From: JANQEA01 sp964530075
GTDB lineage: Bacteria > Bipolaricaulota > Bipolaricaulia > UBA7950 > UBA9294
NCBI GenBank assembly: GCA_964530075.1
Contig: CAZGXU010000013.1
Span: forward strand, 1 to 47,949
Direction of reading: 5' to 3'
DNA length: 47,949 nt
Shown: in pieces, positions 33,628 through 42,283 of the stretch
Layout: every line of letters starts with the position of its first letter
Numbering within the stretch: the stretch's first letter is position 1
Notes under the pieces: generated by a model
The model's database searches: none
Seen by the model: the letters and a program-made list of their open reading frames with translations, nothing else
Told to the model about the DNA's origin: nothing
Made by a program: the position numbers and the translations under genes

Positions 33628-34275
33628 ATGACCGCTCAGACGAACCGCCGAGATCGCCTTCTCATCTTCGACCTCGACGGCACGCTCTACGATACGAGGA
33701 CCTCGTTCGTCCCGACGATGCGCACGGTCTATCGCGAATACGGCCTTCCCTATCCCTCCGACGACGCCGTGCTCGCCTTCGTCGGAGAGCCGTTCCCCGT
33801 CTTTCTCGATTGGCTGATCGAGAACGGGTTCCCGCGCGGGCGCGACGAACTGGCCGCGCACATCAGCCGGATCGAGCTCGAATCGATCCGCGAACTCGGG
33901 GCGCTCTTCCCCGGCGTCCGAGAGACGCTGAAGCGGCTGAGTCAGAACGGGTACATCCTCAGCCTGTGCACGAACGGCGATCGCCGGTACGCGGACGCCG
34001 TCCTCTCCGCCTGCGGCATTCACCATCTCTTCGCCGAGCTGCAGACGAACGAGGCGGAGGGACACACGAAGACGGATCTCGTCCGCGATCTGCTCCGGCG
34101 CGTGCCGCACGAGCGAGCGTTCATGATCGGCGATCGGTACCACGACGTGGAGGCCGGCCGTGCGAACGACTGCACGGTCATCGGGGCGGCGTACGGGTAC
34201 GGGCCGCCCGAGGAGCTCGAAGCCGCCGATCTTCGGATCGAGCGGTTTTCGGAGCTTCCGAGCGTCCTCGAGTAG
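33628..34275 (+). CDS. HAD-superfamily hydrolase, phosphoglycolate phosphatase-like
   Basis: 215 residues. HAD motifs are in order: I, FDLDGTLYDT (nucleophile and acid/base Asp); II, LCTNGDR; III, the Lys of HTKTDL; IV, IGDRYHDVEAG. A helical type C1 cap (about 15-85) lies between I and II. This fits the Gph/YfnB-like phosphatases; the substrate cannot be inferred. The ATG follows a poorly placed AGGAG (17 nt away). Confidence 0.88.
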   Translation: MTAQTNRRDRLLIFDLDGTLYDTRTSFVPTMRTVYREYGLPYPSDDAVLAFVGEPFPVFLDWLIENGFPRGRDELAAHISRIELESIRELGALFPGVRETLKRLSQNGYILSLCTNGDRRYADAVLSACGIHHLFAELQTNEAEGHTKTDLVRDLLRRVPHERAFMIGDRYHDVEAGRANDCTVIGAAYGYGPPEELEAADLRIERFSELPSVLE

Positions 34276-34384
34276 GACGGGGTCCGAGCCGGCTGGCCAC
34301 GTGTCCGGCGACGATCCGGAACGAGAGGTTCGACGAGTCGGAGGATGAGGCGGAGCGGAAGGACTGGAAGACCCTGCAGCGGCC

Positions 34385-34942
34385 CTAGCCGATCGGGCGG
34401 CAGAGCGTCTCGCGGACCCTCAGTTCGAAGAAGCCGTTCGCGTGCGCCGGTTTGAGGACGACCGCCGTGTCGGCGCCGCGGCCGGTGCCCGCGACGCAGA
34501 TCACATCCCGATCGGTCGGGATCAGACCGGCGTCGGCCGCCATCACCGCGATCTCCGCGCAGACCTTCATTCCCTGGCCGAACAGGCGAAGGGTTTGGGC
34601 GATCAGCTCGACCTGCGTCGTTCCTCCGAAGGACTTCGAGATCGAGCGCCCGACGCCGCTCAGAGCGTGTGAGGCGGTGAGCACCGCCCCTCCCGCCGCT
34701 CGGATCGCCCGCGCGCGCTCCGGCTCGAGTTGATCCTCGTCGCCCCCCTTGAATCCGACGTGGTGCGTCACGCAGACGACGTCCACGTCCCGATCGCGGA
34801 GCGCCTCGGCGAATCGAACTCCCGTCTCGCCCGAGGTCGTCGCCACCACGATGTGCCGGATCCCCCCGCCTCCCAGCCGCTCCAGAACGGCGGTCAAGAC
34901 CGCTTCGGTGTGCTCTCCGCCCGTATCGAACCACTCCGTCAT
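34385..34942 (-). CDS. COG1751-type protein (pyruvate kinase C-terminal-like fold)
   Basis: 185 residues resembling the alpha/beta C-terminal domain of pyruvate kinase, but without any kinase domain. Seen: the N-terminal HTEAVLTAVLERL, IVVATTSGETGVRFAEAL, CVTHHVGF, ALSGVGRSISKSFGG and the ending VICVAGTGRGADTAVVLKPA. The family is conserved in archaea and some bacteria without an assigned role; an allosteric or nucleotide-binding task is a guess. AAAGGAG precedes the ATG. It follows the amino-acid ABC transporter genes by 61 bp on the same strand. Confidence 0.75.
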   Translation of the reverse strand: MTEWFDTGGEHTEAVLTAVLERLGGGGIRHIVVATTSGETGVRFAEALRDRDVDVVCVTHHVGFKGGDEDQLEPERARAIRAAGGAVLTASHALSGVGRSISKSFGGTTQVELIAQTLRLFGQGMKVCAEIAVMAADAGLIPTDRDVICVAGTGRGADTAVVLKPAHANGFFELRVRETLCRPIG

Positions 34943-35003
34943 TCCTGCTCCTTTCGCTGCCCTTCGCTTCAGCCGGCCGCGATCCTCGGACGAGCGGATC
35001 CGG

Positions 35004-35672
35004 CTAGCGGGCCTCGCCCTCTGTGCCCAGCCCCGGGATCCTCACGCGTCGCTCGATCAGCCGGAGGATCTGCGTTACGACGAACACGAGGGCGAGGTAG
35101 AAGAGCGCCACGACGATGAACACCTCGAAGAACCGAAAGTTGCGCGAGGCCAATCGCTTCCCCTGCCCCATCAGGTCGAGGAGGGCGATCGTGAAGACGA
35201 TCGAGGAGTACTTGAGCATCAGGATGAACTCGTTCGACCAGGACGGGAGGACCAGCCGGAACGCCTGCGGGAGGATGACGTAACGGATCGCCTGCGGGAG
35301 GCTCATCCCGAGGGACCTCGCGGCCAGCAGCTGCCCGCCGCGGACCGCCTGGATCGCGCCGCGGAAGTACTCGGCCTGATACGCCGCGGTGTTCAGGCCC
35401 AACGCCAGGATACCGCTGATGAAGGGCGAGAGCTTGATCCCCCAGTTCGGAAGGCCGAAGTAGATCATGAACAGCTGGACGAGGAGCGGCGTGCCCCGGA
35501 AGAATTGGATGTACACACCGCAGACGGCCCGCAGGGGACGATTCCCGTAGACCCTCGCCAGAGCGAGCAACACGCCGAGGACGATCCCGATCGCGATGCA
35601 CGTGAACGTGATCTCGAGCGTGAGGGGCAACCCCTCCGCCAGCTTCCCGACCCACTCCCACTTGAAGACCAT
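35004..35672 (-). CDS. Polar amino-acid ABC transporter permease (second)
   Basis: 222 residues with about five membrane helices. The EAA loop that contacts the ATPase is GGQLLAARSLGMSLPQAIRYVILPQAFRL region (35215-35320), and the N-terminus LAEGLPLTLEITF is typical of His/Glu/Gln permeases. It starts on the last base of the ATPase gene. It is paralogous to the permease at 36432-37130, and the two probably form a heterodimer. Confidence 0.93.
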   Translation of the reverse strand: MVFKWEWVGKLAEGLPLTLEITFTCIAIGIVLGVLLALARVYGNRPLRAVCGVYIQFFRGTPLLVQLFMIYFGLPNWGIKLSPFISGILALGLNTAAYQAEYFRGAIQAVRGGQLLAARSLGMSLPQAIRYVILPQAFRLVLPSWSNEFILMLKYSSIVFTIALLDLMGQGKRLASRNFRFFEVFIVVALFYLALVFVVTQILRLIERRVRIPGLGTEGEAR

Positions 35673-36424
35673 CAGACCGTCTCCCCGTACAGCTCGGTGA
35701 TCTTGTGGAGGAACTCACCCGTGCGGCGATGCTTGGGGCTGGAGAACAGCTGCGCCGGGGGACCGTGCTCGACGATGATCCCCCTCTCCATGAAGATGAT
35801 CTCATCCGCGACGGCGCGGGCGAAGCCCATCTCATGGGTGACGACGAGCATCGTCATCCCTTCCTTCGCGAGGCTGATCATCACGTCGAGGACCTCGCCG
35901 ATCAGCTCGGGATCGAGAGCCGACGTCGGCTCGTCGAACAGGATCAGCTTCGGGGACATCGCCAGCGCGCGCGCGATCGAGACACGCTGTTGCTGCCCGC
36001 CGGACAGCTCGGCCGGGTAGGCGCCGGCCTTGTCGGCCAGCCCGACCCGCTCGAGCTCCTCCATCGCCAGGCGCGTCGCCTCGGCTTTCTTCATCCCCTT
36101 GACCTTCGTCGGCGCGATCCGTACGTTGCCCAGCGCCGTGAGGTGGGAGAAGAGGTTGAAGTCCTGGAAGACGAACCCGATCTGCGCGCGGATCCTGTTG
36201 ATGTTCGTCCGCGTGTGCGTGATCTCTTCGTCTTCGAGCCAAACGCGGCCCTTGTCCGCCGGCGTCAGGCGGTTGATGCAGCGCAGCAGCGTGCTTTTCC
36301 CGGTCCCCGAGGGCCCGATGATGACCTTCGTGTCGCCCTTCATCATCTCGAACGAGACGCCCGTGAGGACCCGCTCCTTGCCGTAGCATTTGTGGATGTC
36401 CTCGACCCGCAACAGTGTGTTCAT
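35672..36424 (-). CDS. Polar amino-acid ABC transporter ATP-binding protein (GlnQ-like)
   Basis: 250 residues. Walker A GPSGTGKST, Q loop FQDFNLF, signature LSGGQQQR, Walker B LILFDEPTSALD and switch His in VTHEMGFA are all intact. It drives uptake through the two permeases on either side. TAGGAG lies 5 nt before the ATG, and part of it is the stop codon of the upstream permease. Confidence 0.96.
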   Translation of the reverse strand: MNTLLRVEDIHKCYGKERVLTGVSFEMMKGDTKVIIGPSGTGKSTLLRCINRLTPADKGRVWLEDEEITHTRTNINRIRAQIGFVFQDFNLFSHLTALGNVRIAPTKVKGMKKAEATRLAMEELERVGLADKAGAYPAELSGGQQQRVSIARALAMSPKLILFDEPTSALDPELIGEVLDVMISLAKEGMTMLVVTHEMGFARAVADEIIFMERGIIVEHGPPAQLFSSPKHRRTGEFLHKITELYGETV

Positions 36425-36431
36425 CCGACTC

Positions 36432-37130
36432 CTACCGACCGTGGTCTTTCGCGCCCGAGCCCGGCATCTGGAGACCGGGGATCCTGAACTTCCTCTCCAC
36501 GCCCCCCATCGCAGCGTTCCCCGCGTAGGTCAGAACGAGGAAGACCAAGGCGACGGCGATGAACGCCAGCATCGCCAGCTCGTACGCGGAGTCCATGATG
36601 ATCCGTGCCGACCGCATGACCTCGTTGAATCCGACGGCGTAGGCCAGCGTGGTGTCCTTGACGACCGACGAGAACTCGTTCGTCCAGCCGGGAATCGACA
36701 GGCGAAACGCTTGGGGGAGGACGATGGTGACGATCGCCCGGACCCGGCTCATCCCCATCGATCGGGCGGCCATCATCTGTCCGGTCGGGGTCGTCAGGAT
36801 CGCCCCGCGGAAGATCTGCGACTGGTAGGCGGACGACCGGAACCCCAGCGCCAGCGTCGCGGCCGCAAACGAAGAGATGTCGAGTCCGAACCGCGGAGGA
36901 CCGTAGTAGAACAGGAACAACAGGACGAGCGCCGGGATGCTGCGGAAGATCCATTCGTAGATCCTCGCAAGCGTCCCGAGGAACCGGCCGCCGTAGACCT
37001 GGAGCAGGGCGACGACCGTCCCCACGACAAAACCGACTACGATCAGCGCGAGGAGCAGCTCGATGTTGATCAGCGACGCCCTGAGCAGGCCCGGAATGAA
37101 CGGCCAGATGGCCCTGAGGCCTTCGATCAT
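36432..37130 (-). CDS. Polar amino-acid ABC transporter permease (first)
   Basis: 232 residues, about five membrane helices, EAA loop around MMAARSMGMSRVRAIV. AGGAGGCG precedes the ATG. It lies 69 bp downstream of the binding-protein gene, with a stable hairpin in the gap, and 7 bp before the ATPase gene. Confidence 0.93.
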   Translation of the reverse strand: MIEGLRAIWPFIPGLLRASLINIELLLALIVVGFVVGTVVALLQVYGGRFLGTLARIYEWIFRSIPALVLLFLFYYGPPRFGLDISSFAAATLALGFRSSAYQSQIFRGAILTTPTGQMMAARSMGMSRVRAIVTIVLPQAFRLSIPGWTNEFSSVVKDTTLAYAVGFNEVMRSARIIMDSAYELAMLAFIAVALVFLVLTYAGNAAMGGVERKFRIPGLQMPGSGAKDHGR

Positions 37131-37150
37131 CGCCTCCTGACAGAGAATCG

Positions 37151-37180
37151 ACTGGGAGCCGCCACGCGGGGGCTCCCAGT
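37151..37180 (-). promoter_or_regulatory. Intercistronic stem-loop after the binding-protein gene
   Basis: ACTGGGAGCC (37151-37160) pairs perfectly with GGCTCCCAGT (37171-37180) around a 10-nt loop. No T tract follows on the minus strand. In many binding-protein operons such hairpins protect the proximal message or reduce read-through, giving more binding protein than permease. Confidence 0.75.
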
Positions 37181-37199
37181 CGGTCGAATCGCTCCTGGA

Positions 37200-38102
37200 C
37201 TAGAGACCGAGCTCCGCCTTCATGCAGTCGATGAAGCCGTCGAGATCTCCGCTGAGGATGTGGTCCTTGCACTCGATCCACGCGGTCGTGATGTCCGCCG
37301 GATCCGGCTCGAAGTAGATCTGCAAGAGACCGTCGATGAAGCTTCCCTCCTCGACGACCAGCTCCTGCAGACCCCCCTCCGTGTCGACCACGGTTAACCC
37401 GAGGGTCACCAGCGCATCGTTGATCCGCGGGAGGAGCCCGTTCGGGTCACCGTCCGCGACGAGAAAGCCGAAGTACTCGTACGTGTTGATGACTCCGGCG
37501 ATCGTCAGGTCGTCCGGGTACGCGGCGATCGACGCCGCGGACGCCGGTTCGTCCTGGATCACGGCGTCGAGGCGGCCGTTGACCAAATCGAGGATCGCCG
37601 CAGGATACGTCTCGTACCCGCGGATCTCGACGCCGAAGGGGCCGAGATTGTCCTCGCCCCACCACAGCCCGGTCGTCGAGTTCTGCGCGCCGACCGCCTT
37701 GTTCGGCCCCTGGCCGGCGAGCGCCGTCACGATGTTCAGCCCGGAGTCCTTCCGGATCACAACCGCCTGATTCGACAGGAAGTACGGGCTTGAGAAGTCG
37801 ACCGTCTCCTCGCGCTCCGGGGTGATCGTGAACCCCGACGCGCCGATGTCGGCACGGCCGGTCCTCACCTCTTCGATGATCGCGTCGAACGCCACGTTCC
37901 GAATCTCGATTTCGAATCCGGCCGTCACGGCGATGGCACGCATCAGGTCGAGGTCGAAGCCGAAGAACTGACCGTCGTCGGTGACCATCTCGAACGGCTT
38001 CCACGGGATGTCCGACGCTACGACGTAGGGCTGCGCCAGTCCTGCAGACGAGAGCAGAACGACGAACAGAATGGCACCGACAAGAACGAACCTTCCTTTC
38101 AC
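37200..38102 (-). CDS. Polar amino-acid ABC transporter substrate-binding protein
   Basis: 300 residues with a signal peptide (about 1-23, cleavage near GLA/QP). The family 3 solute-binding fold shows DIPWKPFEMV, GFDLDLMRAIA, ADIGASGFTITPERE and VDFSSPYFLSNQAVVI. The ligand is probably a polar or charged amino acid; which one cannot be told. The GTG at 38102 is chosen because a perfect AAGGAGG lies 6 nt upstream; the frame stays open much further with no signal. It is first in the operon with two permeases and the ATPase. Confidence 0.93.
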   Translation of the reverse strand: MKGRFVLVGAILFVVLLSSAGLAQPYVVASDIPWKPFEMVTDDGQFFGFDLDLMRAIAVTAGFEIEIRNVAFDAIIEEVRTGRADIGASGFTITPEREETVDFSSPYFLSNQAVVIRKDSGLNIVTALAGQGPNKAVGAQNSTTGLWWGEDNLGPFGVEIRGYETYPAAILDLVNGRLDAVIQDEPASAASIAAYPDDLTIAGVINTYEYFGFLVADGDPNGLLPRINDALVTLGLTVVDTEGGLQELVVEEGSFIDGLLQIYFEPDPADITTAWIECKDHILSGDLDGFIDCMKAELGL

Positions 38103-38122
38103 GGTGCACCTCCTTGGGATCG

Positions 38123-38152
38123 AATCTATCACGGGAGGCGACCCATCGTCAA
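38123..38152 (-). promoter_or_regulatory. Predicted promoter of the amino-acid transporter operon
   Basis: Minus strand: TTGACG (38147-38152), 18 bp, TAGATT (38123-38128), about 20 bp before the GTG start. Confidence 0.45.
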
Positions 38153-38173
38153 CGGCACGACGCAGGAAACGCC

Positions 38174-38728
38174 TCAGCGATCGAGACCGCGGAGCCAGGC
38201 GGCCGCCTCGCGGGGCGAGCGCAGGTAGACCACCTTCAGATGCGCGTGCTCCGGACGCGCGAACAGCTCCGGGTACGTGCGCCGCCTCCGCCAGTACGTC
38301 TGCAGGCACCACAGCAGGATCGAATCGCGAGAGAAGAACGAGACGCGGAGCCGCTCGCGGCAGCCGTCCCACAGCTCTTCCCGAGTGGCGGCGCGCCGGA
38401 CCGTCCGCCGCAGGAGCTGCCAGAATACCGTCGGGAAGCGGTAGTCGAGCCAGACGATCGTGTCGGCACGCGGCCAGACGATCGGGCGCGTCCGGCTGTA
38501 GTTCCCGTCGAGGACCCACCGATCCCCGCGGGTCGCCTCGTCGACCGCGGGGAGGAATTCGTCGTCCGGCGTCTCGCCCCAGTTCGGCTTCCAGAAGAGG
38601 GCGTCAAGTTCGATGTGCCTCAGGCCGAGCCGCTCGGCGATCGCCCTCGCCACGGTCGTCTTCCCCGAGCCGGTCGTCCCGACGACGTTGATCCGCTGAC
38701 CCGGGCGGTCCTGCTCGCGTCTCCGCAT
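38174..38728 (-). CDS. Small P-loop kinase, adenylate-kinase/FlaR-like
   Basis: 184 residues. The P-loop is VVGTTGSGKTTVA, followed by HIELDALFWKPNW and WVLDGNYSRTRPIVWPRADTIVWLDY. This set is typical of proteins annotated as DNA topology modulation protein or adenylate kinase-like; the real substrate is not established for the family. The ATG has GGGGGAGG 4-5 nt upstream. It is separated by 71 bp from the transporter operon, which has its own promoter. Confidence 0.82.
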   Translation of the reverse strand: MRRREQDRPGQRINVVGTTGSGKTTVARAIAERLGLRHIELDALFWKPNWGETPDDEFLPAVDEATRGDRWVLDGNYSRTRPIVWPRADTIVWLDYRFPTVFWQLLRRTVRRAATREELWDGCRERLRVSFFSRDSILLWCLQTYWRRRRTYPELFARPEHAHLKVVYLRSPREAAAWLRGLDR

Positions 38729-38800
38729 GGCACCTCCCCCTGGATCGGTGCCTGATGTTTGCAGAGGGAGGGCGGGGCCGCAACCCCGAGCCGATGACGG

Positions 38801-39571
38801 CTATGCGGTGGATCCCACGGCTTCGCCGACCCGGCCGACCGGCGCGAGATAGAGCGGGATTTCGTCGTACCCGTCGACGCCGAGCAGCGCGTCGAGCCGG
38901 TCCTGCTGGTACGCGACGGTCGCGCAGGTTCCGAGGCCGACCGCCTCGCAGGCCAGATACAGGTTCTGGCAGATGTGCCCGACGCTGATCAGGATGTCTT
39001 TCAGGCAGTCTTCGCCGTAGCGATACTCCGTGCGGCCGGGACGCGCCGTCCAGACGAACACCGCCGCCGCCTTCCCGACGTACGGCTGGCCGTTGGCCGC
39101 CGCAGTCAGTCGACGAGGGAGGTCGGGCCACGGGCCGGGCAGCGGGAGCAGCTTGTGCTCGATCGCCAGGTATCGATGCAGTCCCGGCTCCAGGCCGTCG
39201 ACCCGGAGCGCAGCGACGTACGTCTCGAACGGGTGCATCCCGCCACCGGAGGGAACGTTCCGGAGCGTCACCAGACCGTCGCGGATCAGACCGCGGACGC
39301 CCTGCGTCGCCCACAGGAGGAACGCCAGCTCGCGCAGCGACAGCGGCTCGTCGGAGAACAGCCGCCGACTCTCCCGATCCGCGATCGCATCGACGAGCGT
39401 TGCCTTCGAGATCGACCGGCACGCCTCGTGTGAGGGGAGATCGATTCGCTGCGCGTCCTCCGGATACGGCTTCTCGATCGGAGGGATCGGCAGGCCTCTC
39501 ATCATGGGCGTCTCCATCTCCGTCATCCCCGGTAGCGTCTGGTTTCTGAAGTACTTGCGGTAGCTGCTCAA
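38801..39571 (-). CDS. SagB-type nitroreductase-family oxidoreductase
   Basis: 256 residues. An FMN-binding nitroreductase fold with SagB-type blocks: RESRRLFSDEPLSLRELAFL, WATQGVRG, PSGGGMHPFETYV and the C-terminal ACEAVGLGTCATVAY. SagB enzymes oxidise azolines in thiazole/oxazole peptides, but many family members stand alone with unknown substrates, and no YcaO cyclase or precursor peptide is next to this one. The start is a TTG at 39571, supported by GGGAGG 6 nt upstream. Confidence 0.85.
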   Translation of the reverse strand: MSSYRKYFRNQTLPGMTEMETPMMRGLPIPPIEKPYPEDAQRIDLPSHEACRSISKATLVDAIADRESRRLFSDEPLSLRELAFLLWATQGVRGLIRDGLVTLRNVPSGGGMHPFETYVAALRVDGLEPGLHRYLAIEHKLLPLPGPWPDLPRRLTAAANGQPYVGKAAAVFVWTARPGRTEYRYGEDCLKDILISVGHICQNLYLACEAVGLGTCATVAYQQDRLDALLGVDGYDEIPLYLAPVGRVGEAVGSTA

Positions 39572-39696
39572 CGTCGACCTCCCGAACGGCTGGTTGTAAT
39601 CGTAGGTTGCGTCTCCGACCGGCGCGGTTCACCGTGGTCCGAAAAGAAAGCCGGCCGCGAGTCGGAGGGACCCGCGGCCGTCCGTCGGGAGATCCG

Positions 39697-40617
39697 CTAC
39701 GAACCCAACCCGTCGATCCGGATCGTCCCGTTGCTCGTCCGCACGTCGAGCGTGATGGTCGCCGGAGGGTTCAGCTGCGCGTTCCACTCCTCGCCCTCCG
39801 TGTCCCCGATGAGCGACAGGCTCGAGCGGATCCGACCGCTGCTCGTCACCGCGTCGAACGCGATCGACGCGTCGGGCGGGACGCGGACGGTGATCTCCCC
39901 GTTGCTCGTCCGGAGCCGGTTCCCTCCCGCCGCCGGGGTCCCGGCGTAGTGCACGCTCCCGTTGCTCGTCTCGGCGTCGATCCGCCCGACGACCTCCTCG
40001 AGCCACAGATCGCCGTTCGACGTGTCCAGGTACATCTCGCCGGTGAACCGGAAGACCTCGATCCGACCGTTGCTCGTCTCGGCGGCCAGGGATCCCGAGG
40101 CATCGTAGACGTCGATCGCGCCGTTCGACGTATCGAGGACGATCGCCCCGTCGATCGCCTCGACGGAGATCGTCCCGTTCGACGTGTTGACCTCGACGCG
40201 CGTCTCGATCGGCACGAGGACGTCGAAGTCGACGCCGCTGTAGCGGCGCACGTCGTCGTCCTGCTCATTCGATCGGTACTCCAGCCTGATCCGGCTCCCG
40301 ATCGACTCAGCGCGGTAGACGATCCGCCCGACCCGGTCCTGAGCCTCCTCGAGCGTCTGCCCCCGACTCCGCAGCGTGACCGTGACCGAGGCGCTCTGGA
40401 CCCCCGCCACGCCCCGGACCGTCACGTCCCCGTTCGACGTATCGACCTCGAGGGCAAGCGGTGCCTCGAACTCCAGGCCGAGCGTCTCCACCTTCGTCGC
40501 TCCGATGTTCGCGGAGCCGAGGACGGCGGTCACGTCCTCCTCCTCGCACCCGCCGAGGACGAGCGCCGCGCCGACCAGGGCGAGCAGCCCCGCCCAGGGA
40601 ATCAGCTTTCGTTTCAT
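39697..40617 (-). CDS. DUF4097-type repeat lipoprotein
   Basis: 306 residues. A signal peptide ends in a lipobox (ALVLGGC, predicted lipidated Cys24). The rest is a beta-solenoid-like region in which a Thr-Ser-Asn-Gly turn recurs eight times plus one TSSG, usually every 20-25 residues (DTSNGDV, NTSNGTI, ETSNGRI and so on). DUF4097 proteins are often found beside YtrA-type regulators and ABC-2 transporters; their role is unknown. The ATG at 40617 has GGAGG 6 nt upstream; another ATG 12 bp earlier overlaps that site and is rejected. Confidence 0.85.
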   Translation of the reverse strand: MKRKLIPWAGLLALVGAALVLGGCEEEDVTAVLGSANIGATKVETLGLEFEAPLALEVDTSNGDVTVRGVAGVQSASVTVTLRSRGQTLEEAQDRVGRIVYRAESIGSRIRLEYRSNEQDDDVRRYSGVDFDVLVPIETRVEVNTSNGTISVEAIDGAIVLDTSNGAIDVYDASGSLAAETSNGRIEVFRFTGEMYLDTSNGDLWLEEVVGRIDAETSNGSVHYAGTPAAGGNRLRTSNGEITVRVPPDASIAFDAVTSSGRIRSSLSLIGDTEGEEWNAQLNPPATITLDVRTSNGTIRIDGLGS

Positions 40618-40656
40618 CGTGTCCTCCATGGTTCCGTCTGTCTCAAGTCCCCGCCC

Positions 40657-40818
40657 CTACAAGCTCCCGCCGACGATCTGCCAGATCAGCACCGCCGAGA
40701 AGAGCATCCCGACGCCCCGCGACGTGAAGCTTCGCGTCCCGGTCCAGAGACGATACGCCCAGTACCCGACGAGCGCGACCAGCGCCACGCGGACGACGAT
40801 CAGAAATGCCTGCGTCAT
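40657..40818 (-). CDS. Small 53-residue membrane protein
   Basis: Two hydrophobic helices (AFLIVVRVALVALVGYWAY and a C-terminal MLFSAVLIWQIVGG stretch) joined by a polar basic loop. The ATG overlaps the stop of the ABC permease (ATGA) and a GGAGG site is present, so it is probably real and co-translated. I do not recognise a family. It may be an accessory subunit of the transporter. Confidence 0.7.
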   Translation of the reverse strand: MTQAFLIVVRVALVALVGYWAYRLWTGTRSFTSRGVGMLFSAVLIWQIVGGSL

Positions 40819-41606
40819 GCCTCCACCTCCTGCCAGATCCGTCCGGCGAGCGCGAGGAGCACCGCGGTCAGCGCCAGCATGATCAGCAACGGCTCGAGCG
40901 GCACGCCGTTGTACACGATCTCGTTGAACTGCATCGTCGTCTCCGGATCCGGCTGTCCGAACCGCTCGATCAGCGCCGCCGGCGCGTTCGCGAACAGCCG
41001 CCAGCCGGGGAGCGTGTACGAGACCCGGACGATCCCGTTGACCAGCCAGCGGAACGCGAACGGCGTCCCGAGGATCATCACCGTTCCGGGCACCCAGCCG
41101 GGGCCGGAGACCCGGTACGCGCTGATGAAGACCATCAGCAGAAGCGTCCACGCCAACAGAGGCAGGACCGTCACGCCGATCGCGTAGAACGGGGCCGCGA
41201 GGACCAGCTCGACCAGCGTCCTCGGGTCGAGATGGATCCCGGCGAGCGCCATGATCCACCAGTAGAGGAACCCGATCGTGATCGCGTAGGCGAACGCGAC
41301 GCTCGCCGCGTACAGGTAGCGGGCCGCGATGTGGGCGTACCCGGAGGGCGGCGTCAAGAGCAGCACCTCGTACTGGCCGTGCCGCGTCTCCGAGCGGATC
41401 CGCCCGATCATCAGGCAGAGGACGACCGCGCCGATCCCGGCGGCCATCCCGAGCAGGCCGCCGCGGATCCCGAGCCGCTCGGCGATGTCCATCACGCGGA
41501 CCTGCTTGATCCCCCACGCCCAGAACGCGAGCGACCCGAGGAGCGAGACCGCCCAGACCCAGCTCCGCCGGTGCTCGAGCCACAGAAGGGTCCTGAACCG
41601 CTTCAT
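40815..41606 (-). CDS. ABC-2-type transporter permease
   Basis: 263 residues with six predicted membrane helices. The N-terminus RTLLWLEHRRSWVWAV and the loop RSETRHGQYEVLLLTPPSG are typical of ABC-2 exporters regulated by GntR/YtrA proteins. The ATG overlaps the ATPase stop (ATGA). The long upstream extension of this frame is antisense to nothing useful and overlaps the ATPase gene; it is rejected. The transported molecule is unknown; lantibiotic-like or cell-envelope compounds are known for relatives. Confidence 0.85.
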   Translation of the reverse strand: MKRFRTLLWLEHRRSWVWAVSLLGSLAFWAWGIKQVRVMDIAERLGIRGGLLGMAAGIGAVVLCLMIGRIRSETRHGQYEVLLLTPPSGYAHIAARYLYAASVAFAYAITIGFLYWWIMALAGIHLDPRTLVELVLAAPFYAIGVTVLPLLAWTLLLMVFISAYRVSGPGWVPGTVMILGTPFAFRWLVNGIVRVSYTLPGWRLFANAPAALIERFGQPDPETTMQFNEIVYNGVPLEPLLIMLALTAVLLALAGRIWQEVEA

Positions 41607-42283
41607 GCGAGCACCTCCTTGAACGTCTGCACCACGCTCTTCCCCTGCTCGCGCAGCTCCTCCGCCCGCGCGTCGAGGACCAGCCGGCCCTCGCGCAGGT
41701 AGATCGCGCGCTCGAACAGCCCCTCCGCCTCGGCGACCTCGTGCGTCGACAGGAGGATCGTCTCGTCGGTGTGCCACTCGCGGACGAGGGAGGTCATGAT
41801 CCTCTCCCGCGAGATCAGGTCGATCCCGGCGAGCGGCTCGTCGAGCAGGTAGAGCTTGGCGCTCCGCGCCAGGGCCATCGCCAGGCGAAGCCTCCCGCGC
41901 TCCCCCCGCGACATCGCCTTCGTCTTCCGCCGCGGGACCTCGAGCGCGTCGAGCAGCTCGTGGAACCGGACGGCGTCGAAGTCCGCGTACAGCCCCTCCA
42001 TGAACCGGGACGCGTCGGCCGGCGTCATCCACGGCCAGAGCGTGTCCGTCTCGCCGAGGAAGACGGCGCGCGACCGGTTGCCCCGGGCGGAGCCGCCGAA
42101 CACCGTGACCGTCCCCGTCGTCGGGAAGAGGAGCCCGGCGATCAGCTTCAGCATCGTCGACTTCCCGCTCCCGTTCAGCCCGAGCACCCCGGCGATCTCG
42201 CCGGCGGGGAACTCGAGGCTGAGGTCCCGCACGCCCTCGGTCGTCCGATAGCGCTTGGTCACGTTCTCCAATCTAGCCAGCAT
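41603..42283 (-). CDS. ABC transporter ATP-binding protein (YtrB-like)
   Basis: 226 residues. Walker A GLNGSGKST, Walker B LYLLDEPLAGID and switch His in LSTHEVAEAE are intact. The signature reads MSRGERGRL instead of LSGGQ, a known pattern among YtrB/CcmA-like ATPases. It overlaps the regulator gene upstream by 11 bp and the permease downstream by 4 bp. Confidence 0.93.
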   Translation of the reverse strand: MLARLENVTKRYRTTEGVRDLSLEFPAGEIAGVLGLNGSGKSTMLKLIAGLLFPTTGTVTVFGGSARGNRSRAVFLGETDTLWPWMTPADASRFMEGLYADFDAVRFHELLDALEVPRRKTKAMSRGERGRLRLAMALARSAKLYLLDEPLAGIDLISRERIMTSLVREWHTDETILLSTHEVAEAEGLFERAIYLREGRLVLDARAEELREQGKSVVQTFKEVLA

